A stretch of DNA of 64,000 nucleotides. It comes from Branchiostoma floridae (taxonomy: Eukaryota > Chordata > Leptocardii > Amphioxiformes > Branchiostomatidae). This document shows, one piece after another, positions 11,301 to 23,900 of the stretch. The notes below the pieces were generated by a model that had not been told where the DNA came from, ran no database searches, and worked only from the letters and a program-made list of their open reading frames with translations. Each line of letters starts with the position of its first letter. Position 1 is the stretch's first letter. Location of the stretch: NCBI RefSeq assembly GCF_000003815.2, contig NC_049981.1:18649041-18713040 (forward strand), given 5' to 3'. The position numbers and the translations under genes are program-made.

Positions 11301-13730
11301 CGTTTCGTGTTGACTGATAAATGAAACTCTATTTACCTAAAATCTCCAAGCAGATATTGGAGGCGATAATCTAAGTAAATCTTCCTGACAGGAAAATAGG
11401 AAGAAGGCTTCACGATCTCCACTCCCAAAATCTGCGTGGAGATTTTACCTTGGATGGAACTCATGTGGACTACAATAGGATACAGGGCATCAGGAATCGG
11501 AGAACAGCGTTTAGTAAAAGAGGGGTTTGATCCATAACCAGAGTTTGTTCAATTCACTTTATTTTCTGTCGGTCTCTTTGATTTTTTTTGCTTGTATTTT
11601 GGGTCAACTTTCTTGTGGTATCTAATAATCTATCCTAATAGTATACCCCCTCCTCTCGGACCATCATACCTGGTCCCTGCCTATTTTCTACCAAATCATT
11701 TTTTCTAATGAATAATATAAATAACAGGTTTGATACTGAATACATTCGGTTGATTCTCAGTAGTCGGAAGAGCTGTGAAATGATTGATCCAAAGGAGGAC
11801 TTTAATTATGCGATTAATTGACAAACGAGTAGACAGTCACAACAGTGCGCTTCATTTAGGATCGAATTACCGAGAGGAAATTGGTTCCAGTTATCTGTTA
11901 GTGCTTAACGCATCGAGCTGCCATTTACCATTCTTCGTCCTCACCCGGTTGTTGTTATTGAGCAATTCTCAGGTAAAAAAAGTAAGGATAGATCGACTGA
12001 TTCACGGAGATCAAAAGAGATTAGTTTTGGTCCTTAACAGTTCCTTCCCAGAGGCCAGCTCGACTATAGTATGGCTACTCTCCAAGAGCCCACCTGCAAG
12101 CAGAGGCTCGACTCCGGATGATTTTTGACGTGTACTTAGTCGCTTAGTCGGGCTTTCCATTTTGCCAGTGTTTCTTTTTGCCGACAAATAAGTAACTCTG
12201 ACAAAACAAAGGGCCCAACAAAACGCCTAAAAGACGTCCTAAACCGGAGCCCTCTGCTTGGGACGCATCGGCCAGACCTGTACTAGGCCATGTAGACTGC
12301 AGTGTCGGCTACCCGCGCTTGTCCAATCTATTGTCCTTTGAGCTGCCGTCGTCTGACTTCATACATGACCAACCTTCGCCACTGTCCAGGCGTTACTGAT
12401 TGAGACATGAAAGCCTGGGCGAAATCGGTCCATTTGTAATGTGCATCTCCCGTAAAAGAAGTAATCTGGTGCAGTTTTGAAGATGTAACGTTGCCCTGTA
12501 AGGGGTTCTTGTACGGGATGCCGCAGGACCGGAAAGACTCGGTTGGGGATCATTGATGTTGGTGATGTAAACATTAAAATTAAATCAGAATCATGCAAAC
12601 ATGTGCTTGTATTTGTGCCGTTTATGATAATGGACGACAGCGAGCGAGGAAACATGTGATGGCTATGTGATGGGCCTGGTAGGAAACTGGCAGATAGTTG
12701 TCGATGCAATACTGGTACATCTACAAGTACTACTCAGTTACAGACTCTGTTACTAGTAGTTGAAATCACTCTAAAGCGACATTATGCGGGATGAGTTGAT
12801 ACTGCATTACTATTGCCAGCATAATCCAGCAGCAGCAGGCATAACCCATTCAAAGATAACGGTTTTTCTTTTGGTAGCGGCAAACGGTGTTTTACGATGA
12901 GTGATCACACTTTCAAGTCCAGTTGCGTGTCAGACGTCAGCAAGATTCAGTTGTCCTGTGAATGATTGTGTTGAGGTGGTAACAGAAATGATATGATACT
13001 AAAGATTCCAGTGAACAATTGTGTGGTGCAATTCCCCCACGATGCGCACTTAGTAAGAACATATAAAGGACGGACGTTTTCGATCCCGTCTTCTTTGAAT
13101 GGAAGGCTATAGAATCTTTTCAGATACAGTACCTAGTACTGATCTCGTTTTTAAAAACAACGAATATGAGATATATATTTGACGAATAAAGGTTTAGTTA
13201 ACATCTATAACCATATAAATGCCACTCTTTTCTTCTTTTCTATATTTGATAGGTTCTTGCTGTCACGTTACTGATTTCACAAAAAATGAGTAAAACAGTG
13301 TACCTACTTTAGTACTGAAAGAAAAACCTTTTTTTTTAAATCTCAGCTACAACTAAAAAGCAAGAAGTATCTAACGTTACTAACTTTCAACATATTTTTG
13401 TTACCTGTATCGTTTCTTAGCTCACTGTACAACTGTATGTGGCAAAATATGCAAGAAATGGCCTCATTCATTCATTGACGGACACATCCCAACCTCTGGT
13501 TAAATATTAAGTCATTTGACCCGGCTCTAGTTTACCTGGATTGTTTGTGTACAAAGTTCCAAAGTTCCAACAGAACCATTGTAGTTGCGCTCTTATCCTG
13601 TGAATAGGACTAAGAAAACCACTTGGAGACTTTCTGTTAATACCCGAACAAAGGTTTGAAATCATTGAAAGCTGTCTTTTATGCGGAAGACTTGCAGAAG
13701 TTTCAATATCCAGGAGTATTTTCTTGAGAT
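8382..13730. other. Upstream region of the DNase II gene; no gene supported
   Basis: CpG dinucleotides are noticeably more frequent around 9,030-10,330 than in the first 9 kb, which could mark a promoter or unrecognised exons. Open frames at 8,592-8,888 (+), 9,119-9,391 (-), 11,784-12,128 (+) and 12,359-12,709 (-) have no recognisable product. A TATAAAGG at 13,062 lies about 670 bases before the DNase II start codon, too far to assign with confidence. Confidence 0.4.
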
Positions 13731-16700
13731 ATGTGGCATTGTTCTTACCACGTGCACCTGTGCTATTTGTGCACGCTTGTTCTAGCGTTCTTCGGCTACA
13801 GTTGTAATGGTAGGATCTCGTGCCTCGATGGTGAAGGGGCTCCTGTGGACTGGTAAGTTTCCTTCTCAGAGCTTTAAGTCCATCATATGACATTAGGACA
13901 CTATAGGTAGATTTTCTACCATTTATTTACATGGTAAGTTGTATACCAGTTTTTAGCGGACGGAGGTTACAACATCATAGCACCTAATATACAGGCATGT
14001 TTTGGGACTGTGATTTTTCAAACCAGTGTACAGTATGTTTTTGTTTAGAACAGGAGGGTCTAGTTTCATGGTTTCAGAAACTTAGTAGACCTTCTGTAGC
14101 TTGCTTTGTATAGTTATAAACACCTGAAATACAAATTAATGACGGAAATATGCTGAAAATTGGTTGTACATGTCATTCACTTAAAGGTTTTGTTTTCAAC
14201 AATATTTTCAACTTAGAGGCCAAAACGATAACGTTACATAATGATCCTTAAATATTGTTCCACACTTTCAATATAAAGTACATTGTATGCAACATACAAT
14301 TCTGATACATTGTACTTTTAAGTAGTCTGAGAAGGTGTGTTAACAACACTTCAACAGTGAGAATTTTGAAGTGTTGAGTAATCATATCTTTTAAAAGTCA
14401 TGATCCACATTGTGACTAATCAATCATATCAATAAAGAAGAATTATAAATTGAGTGCTTTCCAGTTCTTGACTTTTTTGTTCAATCAGCTGTATCAGTTT
14501 CCATTGTTCTCATTTTGTATCCTGATGGAACCCCCACCCCCTAAAACTGCCCCAAGCTATCTCCATACAGTATCAATGAATTATGACTGAGAGGGATTCT
14601 TAGAATTATCTTATTTTCAATCTTTTGCACAAAAGGTTCATAATTTACAAGCTACCAGCCCTACCTGACCACAAGGACCCCCATGTGCAGAAAGGGCGGG
14701 GCCACCTGTACATGGATGCGCGGGTGGGGGAGTGGGTGTTACCTGGGACAGAGGTGGGCAGCAGAACAGGTGCGCTGGGACACACCCTCCAACAGATGTA
14801 CGACAATGTCAACAGGATGAGGCAGGTGAGATGAACTGTAGCACTAAATCACTGATATTAAGATTGACAACAAATATTCATTATGTAGGTACAAATGTGT
14901 TTCATATGCCAAATTGCAATTACTCAAAACAAACTGTGACAAAAGATAATAGGTGTTATCTGAAACGTTTGACTGTTTCCAAAATCATATCCAGTTGCTT
15001 GGGTAATTGCTATCTGGCATATCATATTACCTTGATGTCTAACCTTTATGGGTATAAATGTGTTTGTACATTTCGAAAATAGTCCATGTAAGTACCTCTG
15101 GTTGTGTAAAAAGAATTCTCCTATATCCCGTGTTTGTACTTCAGTTTTGTCTCATCTTGCTTACAGGAACAAGGTGCCTACTTTGCATACAATGACCAGT
15201 GGCCTGATGGACAGTTGCATAAGAACAAAGGACATGCCAAAGGTGGGATAGGAGGCAGAATTGTTCTACATGTGTTATGATTTTCACTGACTTTAAAAAT
15301 AATGAAAATAGCATAGACAACGGGGAACCGTATAAATCGTGACAATGGAGTGATGTCATTAATTGTTTAAAGGGTATGGTAATGATGGCAAGAAGGATTC
15401 ATTAGAATACAATGCCAGATGCTTTTTCTACATGTCACAGAAACATTCAGAGGAACAACTCAACAAGCAGCCATTTGGCTACTAGTCATTACTCTTTATT
15501 AAGTATCTATTTCTGTTTTATTTAACCAGGGTAGCCCATCTCTGTGGCTTGGCACTGCTTTCCAGTGGGGCCCTGAAAACCAGCCTTTTCTGCCAAAACA
15601 ACCAGAAGAATTAAATTATCACAAGAAAAGGGACAAATTGAGTTTTGATGCATAATGTTTCTATCTAGGTTCTATCTTGTTTGACAAGGAAGGAGGGTTC
15701 TGGTTGGTGCACAGTCTACCCAGATTCCCAAACTGGCTGGAAGAGTCATACACCTGGCCCGTGGGAGACTTCTCCACAAAGTATGCGCACATCTTCATGT
15801 GTGTCACATTTGAACACAACGCCTTTAGAATGATCGGTGAGTGACAATTGCACAACATGCGAGTGACATCTGCCGGTTGTCAGATTCCAGCAAGGTACAA
15901 GAGTCAAAGTATCTTATTCAATCTTATTCAAGTTTTATTGGGGCCTATCTTGGCCACATGCAGCCAAGAAGAGACTTATCCTCTCCTGGAAAGTCCTGGT
16001 ACAGACTGGCACTCAAGCCCACTTGGCTTCTCTCAACAACTTATGTTGAGTACTTGTGAACAACTGTATTAGTATGTCTTTTGTGGCCTTAAATGGTCAC
16101 ACATATTTGGAGACTTCCATGGCTATCCCTATAAAGCTTTGGCTGTCTAAGGCACAAAAAAGGTGGTTACTGCAATTACGGACACATGTTCATTATTCCA
16201 TCAGCCCCAGATAACATTATTGTATAATTCTGACTACATGGAATATTTGCTTCTTGTCATGGTTTTGCAGGAAAGCTTCTCATGTACATGGAGCCTGCAA
16301 TCTATGACGCAAGTCTCCCAGCATCCTTACAGGAGGACAACCCTTACTTCTCCCCGGCTATGGATGGGATTGGGCCTGCCGTGCCACCATGGAACAAGAA
16401 GGCACCTCTGCTGTCAAGAGGAGGGGTCGATGTTCTCAGTTTCACCAAGTCAAGCAACTACACAGAAGGTGTGGTAGTGGAACTGTAGTTTGTGGTCAGT
16501 TGGTGAAGAATGAAAGGTCATGTGTCTTTGTTGACATATATAAATAACAACAACAATACATCATTATCATCATATCTTGTACATATTCGAATGGTCTAGT
16601 CTAGTATTTAGCATAGTTATGTATGATGACGTTTCCTGTAAAAATGTTTCCGTATATTTCAGAGATGTACAAGGCATTTGTGGGGAAACATTTGGACTCT

Positions 16701-19342
16701 GACCTGGCTGTACAGTCCTGGAGGACATCAAAGGACAGCATACCCAACTGCTGCTGGAAACCAAAGGTAGGCCTTTTTTGTGACTAGAACACAAGCAACC
16801 CCACCTAATATTAACCTCCCTGAGGCTTAAACCAATAACCCAATATATATAAATTTGGTGCCTAGTGGCAACCTCAGCAGGTTGAAAGTTAAAGCAAATT
16901 GCCAATGTCATTTGTTTACTAAGGTGTAAAAAAAATCAAAAGATGCATGACAAAGAAATGGAAACTGTTTATGTTACGACACATTACAACTATGAACCTG
17001 TGGCAAGTGTTTTACAGTACGAAACTGTGCACATATTTTCCATCCCATCTGTTGTAGGTAAAGAATGTGAAGAAACTGAAGCTCCCTTATGATGTGGAGT
17101 TTGCATCCAGCAAGGACAAGTCCAAGTGGGCAGTAACTACGGGGGGCAAGAGCAAGTGGACCTGTATCGGCGACTTGGACAGACAGGTATGCTACATAGG
17201 TTATCCTGAAGATAAAGTTGAATTAATGTTAGCTTGCAGTTGGCTACATTAGTAAAGGGGACAGGTTCATATTTTGTTCAATGGTTATTCATATATAACA
17301 AGTTTGATCCTCTATAAAGGTAATCTCATGAGGTTATCAATGCAGGGCAAATGTGTGGCCATTGGTTTCCCTACAGGAGTGTGTATCGATACATCAGGAC
17401 CTAGGATATTGTGTTTCAGTACTAGGTGCAGTGTGTGACGGTAGTTCAGAATCAGTGACTGCTTGATATGGTTGTTCAACATCAGGGGCAGTGTGTGATG
17501 GTATTTCAGCACCAAGGACAGTGTGTGATGGTAGTTCAGCAACAGGGACAGCATGTGATGGTAGTTCAGCACCAGGGAGTGTGTGATTGTAGTTCAGCAC
17601 CAGGGACAATGTGTGATGGATGTTCAGCATCAGAGAAAGTGTGGGATGGTAGTTCAGTACCAAGGACAGTGTGTGATGGAAGTTCAGCACCAGGAAGTGT
17701 GGGATGATAGTTCAGTACAAAGGACAGTGCATGAGAGTAGTTCAGCACAAGGGACAGTGTGTGAAGGTAGTTCAGCACCAGGGACAGTGTGTGATGGTAG
17801 TTCAGCACCAGGGACAATGTGTGATGGAAGTTCAGCACCAGGGACAGTGTGTGAAGGTAGTTCAGCACCAGGGACAGTGTGTGATGGTAGTTCTGTACCA
17901 GGGACAGTGTGTGATGGAAGTTCAGCACCAGGGACAGTGTCTGATGGTAGTTCAGCACCAGGGACAGTGTGTGATGGTAGTTCAGCACCAGGGACAGTGT
18001 GTGATGGAAGCTCAGCACCAGGGAGTGTGGGATGGTAGTTCAGTACAAAGGACAGTGCGTGAGAGTAGTTCAGCACAAGGGACAGTCCGTGATGGTAGTT
18101 CAGCACCAGGGACAATGTATGATGGTAGTTCAGCAACAGGGACAGTATGTGATGGTAGTTCAGCACCAGGGACAATGTATGATGGTAGTTCAGCAACAGG
18201 GACAGTGTGTGATGGAAGTTCAGCACCAGGGAGTGTGGGATGGTAGTTCAGTACAAAGGACAGTGCGTGAGAGTAGTTCAGCACCAGGGACAGTGTGTGA
18301 TGGTAGTTCAGCACCAGGGACAATGTGTGATGGAAGTTCAGCACCAGGGACAGTGTGTGAAGGTAGTTCAGCACCAGGGACAGTGTGTGATGGTAGTTCT
18401 GTACCAGGGACAGTGTGTGATGGAAGTTCAGCACCAGGGACAGTGTCTGATGGTAGTTCAGCACCAGGGACAGTGTGTGATGGTAGTTCAGCACCAGGGA
18501 CAGTGTGTGATGGAAGCTCAGCACCAGGGAGTGTGGGATGGTAGTTCAGTACAAAGGACAGTGCGTGAGAGTAGTTCAGCACAAGGGACAGTATGTGATG
18601 GTAGTTCAGCACCAGGGACAATGTATGATGGTAGTTCAGCAACAGGGACAGTGTGTGATGGAAGTTCAGCACCAGGGAGTGTGGGATGGTAGTTCACTAC
18701 AAAGGACAGTGTGTGATGGATGTTCAGCATCAGAGACAGTGTGTGATGGTAGTTCAGCACCAGGGACAATGTGTGATGATAGTTCAGCACCAGGGACAGT
18801 GTGTGATGGAAGTTCAGCACCAGGGAGTGTTGGATGGTAGTTCAGTACAAAGGACAGTGCGTGAGAGTAGTTTAGCACAAGGGAGTGTGTGATGGTAGTT
18901 CAGCACCAGGGACAGTGTGTGATGGTAGTTCAGCACCAGGGACAGTGTGTGATGGAAGTTCAGCACCGGGGAGTGTGGGATGGTAGTTCAGTACAATGGA
19001 CATTGCGTGAGAGTAGTTCAGCACAAGGGACAGTGTGTGATGGTAGTTCAGCACCAGGGACAAGTATAGTGTGCAATGGTAATTGATTGTCAAGGTGAAT
19101 CATGTTCCACCTACCTTTTTCAGTCAGTCATGCTGATTTCAGTTCAATCACTTAGCATCAAATGCATGTTCTCTGTATTGATACAAATTTTTTCTGTGTA
19201 CTTCCATGTTCAGGAGCGCGAGATGAAGCGAGGAGGTGGAACGCTGTGTCTGAAGGTTCCAGGTGTCTGGCAGGCTTTTACTTCTGCAGTAGCAGACACA
19301 GAGAAGTGCAAAAAAACTATCGACAAAAAGACGGAATTGTGA
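13731..19342 (+). CDS. DNASE2: Deoxyribonuclease II (lysosomal acid DNase), 8 exons
   Basis: Coding exons are 13731-13852, 14636-14825, 15167-15242, 15669-15836, 16271-16468, 16663-16766, 17058-17186 and 19214-19342. They sum to 1,116 nt (371 residues; human DNase II has 360). All junctions are GT-AG and keep phase. The start Met has an in-frame TGA two codons upstream and is followed by a hydrophobic segment (LCYLCTLVLAFFG), a signal peptide. Family signatures in order are PVDWFIIYKLPAL at the first junction, YNDQWPDG, GHAKG (residues 126-130, first HxK motif), GGFWLVHSLPRFP (138-150, with the third active-site His at 144), SKWAVT, WTCIGDLDRQ and RGGGTLC. DNase II cuts double-stranded DNA in lysosomes during clearance of engulfed or apoptotic DNA. 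Odd point: the second motif, HSK in human, reads KSK here (K307, codon 17118-17120), so catalysis may be lost. The last intron holds a large minisatellite. Confidence 0.93.
17411..19080. repeat. 30-bp minisatellite with higher-order structure, in DNase II intron 7
   Basis: About 55 tandem units, each containing TAGTTCAGCACCAGGGACAG followed by TGTGTGATGG. Most are 30 bp. A shortened 26-bp junction type ends GGGAGTGTGGGATGG and is followed by TAGTTCAGTACAAAGG. Junctions start near 17,693, 18,021, 18,229, 18,527, 18,677, 18,825 and 18,968. Long blocks repeat almost identically at an offset of 506 bp (the rare TTCTGTACC variant is at 17,891 and 18,397). Because 30 is divisible by three, several frames stay open on both strands; these are not genes. 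The array fills most of the 2,027-base intron 17,187-19,213. Confidence 0.95.
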
Positions 19343-19409
19343 CAACAGTAGAAGCCATCAGAACAAAGCCTCTACGAAGACTGATATAAAATGATTTGTC
19401 ATTTCTTTC

Positions 19410-19415
19410 AATAAA
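19410..19415 (+). terminator. Polyadenylation signal of the DNase II gene
   Basis: AATAAA lies 68 bases after the TGA stop of the DNase II gene, a normal position for a poly(A) signal in a short 3' UTR. Confidence 0.7.
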
Positions 19416-20996
19416 TTGTTGGGTGGCCGTCTACTTACCTACATAACACAATCTTCCCACTGTCAGGGTCTCCTCCAAAAGAGCTCCTGGCCATTCATCT
19501 CCAGCTCTAGAGAACCATTCACTTAAAACTCCAGATTCTTTACCACTATGACAGTCAGTCCAATAAGGGATCAGGATTCCATCACTATGTGAACCAGTTA
19601 TCATAGCCCCAACATCATGGCATCAAACAGTTCTCAGTCCGACAATAATTGGCCCATGTTAGTACATATGCATTAATCAAGATTAGAGTTTTTTCAATTC
19701 TCCTGATTTAGAGGTGTTGGGTATCAAGCTCCTGGCGACCTGACTAATGAAGGGCTAGGCAGGGTAGGCTTCACTGCTGGAGAACCAAACGTTTTCACTG
19801 GCTCTTTTCTTCTCAACTCTTCATGTAGGGATGACTTCTGGATGATATCTGTACTGTCATTTCCCAAAACCATTGACTAACACAAATGTATATCATAAAT
19901 TGGACTTCCCCCTAGATTCAATGAGGCACAGAATGACTGTTGAGTAACGGAATACATTGAACTCTGGTATATTTTTTACAATACAAAACTCTACATATGT
20001 ACAAACTATATCATTAGTCTAGTTTATCTAGCATTGTTACAGAGAAGGCAGTTTATCAATGTTATGAAAAAAAAACAATCATAATGCTGGAGGATGTAAG
20101 GCTTTGATACAAAGACAAAAGTTCCTCCAAATGTATGTTTACTCTGATATGTTATCAACTGTAGAACAATGTCATTTCTTTCACTAGACACAGACTTGAC
20201 ACTAGTAAAGCCTGAGGATAGGAAAGACATAACTATTGTTTCATTTGGTGTAGTTGCTCGCGTGCCAACTGTAATAAATCTGTTGTTGTACCTTAAAACA
20301 ATCCATCAAGATGTCAGAATATGTGCTGAACAAAGATTAGAGCCTGGGTCATAGTTGAGAGCAAAGTTGGTCCTCTGGTTAGGTAATGTCGCATTATGAA
20401 AAAAATTATGTCCTCAAAATTAGTTTGGGGTCATTGACAAAGAAATCTCTTTAAAAAAGTCATACAGTTCAGAATTTTCCCCCCAAAATGCAACACAAAA
20501 CATGGCAACTCTGTATTGAAATGTATCTACTGGGTACTGTATAATCTTGTGAATGAGCCCAACCCTAAAATAGTTACAGAGGATAAGTAGTGTCAGCCCT
20601 TTTGGAGAAGGTAATCTTGAACCAAACATTTCTACCTTATATGTCTGTAATACTCCGTATAGAATCATCTTTATAATGTTCAACACAACTTTAAATCATC
20701 TTCTAGGCATCACAGAATACTAGTGTTTCATTTGTCTCTGTATGTATGTACCAATGGACAGAATATAGGCTACAGGTAATGGACAACTCAAATCGATTAT
20801 GGATGAGTAATGGGAAAAGCAATACTGTGATAACTTCTTGACAATGTGTTTTCTTGAAGCTGTGTGTCTGACCAGCACCAAGTATTCCACTTGAAATGCA
20901 ATACATTTACATATGTACTAAACCAAACCTCTGTGACTACTACCTAATCATCCTAAACTATCTCAGATATCTAGTAAATGTTTGTGGGTTGCTTCA
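19416..20996. other. Intergenic sequence and probable 3' UTR of the minus-strand RS gene
   Basis: No exon was recognised. The stretch next to 20,996 must include the 3' UTR of the minus-strand gene. I found no AATAAA on the minus strand here, so its 3' end is not located. Confidence 0.45.
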
Positions 20997-23900
20997 TCAG
21001 TTCCCATATTTCTTCTTATCCATCTCAATCTCTTTTTTACGTTGGAGGATGGCAGCGTTCTTTTGCTGGATGAGGCGAATGCGAGCGTCCAATTCGCTTT
21101 CGTCTGGTCGGACTTCCAGGTCTGGTGCTGGCTTCTTGGATGAAGATGGAGCAGGAGACTGTGGGAGTGAAAGTATATCATATGTTAGTCACCACCTTCC
21201 ATCAGTAACTCAACAACCACAAGATCCTCTATCAGATCATAGCTGGAGAGATAGGCTAGGAAAAGCTAGTGTATAAAGTAACAAACTGCCAGACCCACAT
21301 TCTTTGACTTTGACGTGGAGAAACTAAAGAAAAGCATAATTTTAAATGCAGCGCTTTTATCTACTCAAGAAAATAAAAGTTTTGACTGTTTGCAAAGAAA
21401 TTGTCACCTTTGCTTTATATATCCTAATTATTACCTTCACCAAATTGAAAAGATGGTTGATGTTTTAGGAGCAGTTTGCCTAGAGAATCTGTGAATGGAT
21501 CCTTACAATACTTGATCTTTGGGTTGTGGTCTGGAAAAATAAAGCAAAAGTTTGAAAATGGGCCCCCTAACGGTTTTCAGTGGTAGTGGAGCTATTGGCA
21601 ACAAAGATTCTTGCCTGTTTCCTAGCAGTAGTGGCGGCGTCCAGGTCTCGTTGGACATCCTGTTTGATTTTGATCTGTATTTGCTGCCTGGATACCGCTT
21701 GTTGGGGAGCCTGTCTCTGCACTTTGGACTGCAGGCCTAGTCGCTCATGGATGGACTTCCTTTTGACAGGAGCATCTTCTGATGGATCAGGGGTGGTACT
21801 CACTGTGGGACAGCAGGAGGGTCTGCAGTTAGATCTAGATCATGAAATTAAGGCTTGAACAACTTGATCATGAAATTAAGGCTTAAACAACTTTTTTATA
21901 TGAGGAGATACGTGTCCCAAGAAACTTGTTGGGAATGTTTCATGAAAATAATATCAATCCAATTCAGCTCACTGAAAATAGCTCACTGAAGCTATTCTAC
22001 CACTGGTGGTGACATAGAAGATAGATGCTACCGGGTATATGATTGAACAGTATTTTACAGTTTCATTGTACTGGGGAAATTACTTCAGCTTTTTTTTGAC
22101 ATGCAAAATGAACAGTGGACCATGGCTTGTCCTGTCTTCAGCACTGCTACTCTGTTCGGAATTGTGCATGTCGGGTAAGACTAAGAGACACAGCCAGATT
22201 CAAACTCGCGGCCTCCAGTTCCAAAGGCAGGGCCGCTAACCACTGAGTAATTGCATCACATAAGTCTTGTTGTTAGAAGGGGAGGAATAATTCAACACTA
22301 GACGAAGGAACCGGCCCTTACCTTCATCACTTGTGATAGATATCTTCCTCTTCACGCCTCTTGCCTTCTTCTTTTTCCTCCCCTCCTCCTCACCACCACT
22401 ACCACCTACAGTTTTTCTCTGCAAAATCCTGACCCTCAAGTCAGACCCATCGATGGTATCAGCTCCCTCGGTGTCTGCTAGAACAATTCTCTTCACCTGT
22501 ACTTTTCTCTTCACTGCCTTGACTGCCTTCACCGCAGGGTTTTGTCTCTCCGAGTCCTCAACAATTTCCCGTTTGTCCAGCATGGGCTCTGGAGAAATGT
22601 TACGTTTTGGTGCCAGAGACTTAGGGGGAGAAATGTTGATGGAAAGCAAAGATTTTATTTTGGGCTGCCCACCATTCCCCTCTGATGAAGAGCCAGACTT
22701 GGACTCCTTTTCTGGTCTAAATGTTTTCTGAATTTTCTTAGGTGGGGAGTGAGGGACTCTGTCTGCCTTATCAGGTGTGGCTACTTTCCTCTTCACTTCT
22801 GTCTTGTCCCTGTCTCTATTACTGTGCCGTGTTTCCTGAGAGTTAATTGGAGAGTGCCTGTGTGTCTTGCGCCTGTCCCTGTGCCTATCTCGTGTCCGTT
22901 CGCCCCGGTCACGACGGAAACCAGATCTAAGCGGTCCATTCCTGTCCCTGTCCTCTCTCCTCCTGTCCCAAGGATCCAGGCTATCAGGGATATTTGTGCG
23001 TACTTGAGTTGTCCTTAACAGGCCCAACCCTCTACCTTCTTTACTGCCCTCTCCAACATCTTTCTTAGTCTGCCTGAACCTGGATTCTTCAGTTTCAGAC
23101 TCACTTTCACTGTCACTGAGCATGGAAGATGAACTTGATCCAGCACTCTCTGACCTCACGGAAAACCTCCTTGTCTCTTTCTTGGGTTTATCTTTACTTA
23201 CTTTTTTCCTATCTTTTTCCACTGGTGAAACTTTGATGCTCACCGAATCAAGACCACCCGTCTTTTCTACTATGCCCTGAAGTGAGACTTTCTTTCTTTC
23301 AAGTTTTGCCTCCCTGCCCTCAAATTTCCTCTTCCTTGCCTCTAACTTCTCATCTGTTGGCTTTTTCACATCTCTAAAGGGAGATGCTTTATCCTCAGTT
23401 CTGTCCGGTGTAACTCTGAGTGTTTTTTCTCCCTTTTCCAAGTTATTTCTATTGTGCCTTTCCCCATGCCTTGAAGGCAGACCCCTTCTTTCTGTCTGCC
23501 TTTTTGATTCCCTGACCTTTGGCTTCTGTGATGTCCTGTCAAGATTACGTTCTGGGGAAAGCGCATTTCTCCTGTAAGCAGCCGGTAAATGCCTACTTCT
23601 GTGTGCATCTCTTCCTCCATGTCTTGAACTTGAGTCAGATTTCTCTGACCTACCCTTGGCTACCTTTCTTGGTGGAGACTGAGATCTACTCCTCAATCTT
23701 TTTCTTGACCTAGACAGTGACCTAGAAGGCCTAGATTTTGAGAGAGATCTACCTCTCTTTGATCTCAGTTGAGATCCTGGTCTATCCAAGAGTCCTTTTT
23801 TCGGTGACTTGGATCTGTTCCTTGGAAGTCGAACTGGTGACTTTGATCTGTTTCCAGAAAGGGGAACAGGTGACTGGGATCTACGCCTCGCTACTCTGTG

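Noticed and set aside
13062-13069. TATAAAGG as the DNase II TATA box
   Set aside because: It is about 670 bases upstream of the start codon with no evidence of a long leader or a 5' UTR intron.
17411-19080. Regular repeat array resembling a CRISPR
   Set aside because: The repeats are directly adjacent without unique spacers, and this is an animal intron. It is a minisatellite.
17312-19093. Many overlapping open frames of 65-180 codons on both strands encoding repetitive peptides such as VVQHQGQC or ELPSHTVP
   Set aside because: They are a by-product of a 30-bp tandem repeat, whose length is divisible by three, lying inside a DNase II intron. All are pure repeat translation.
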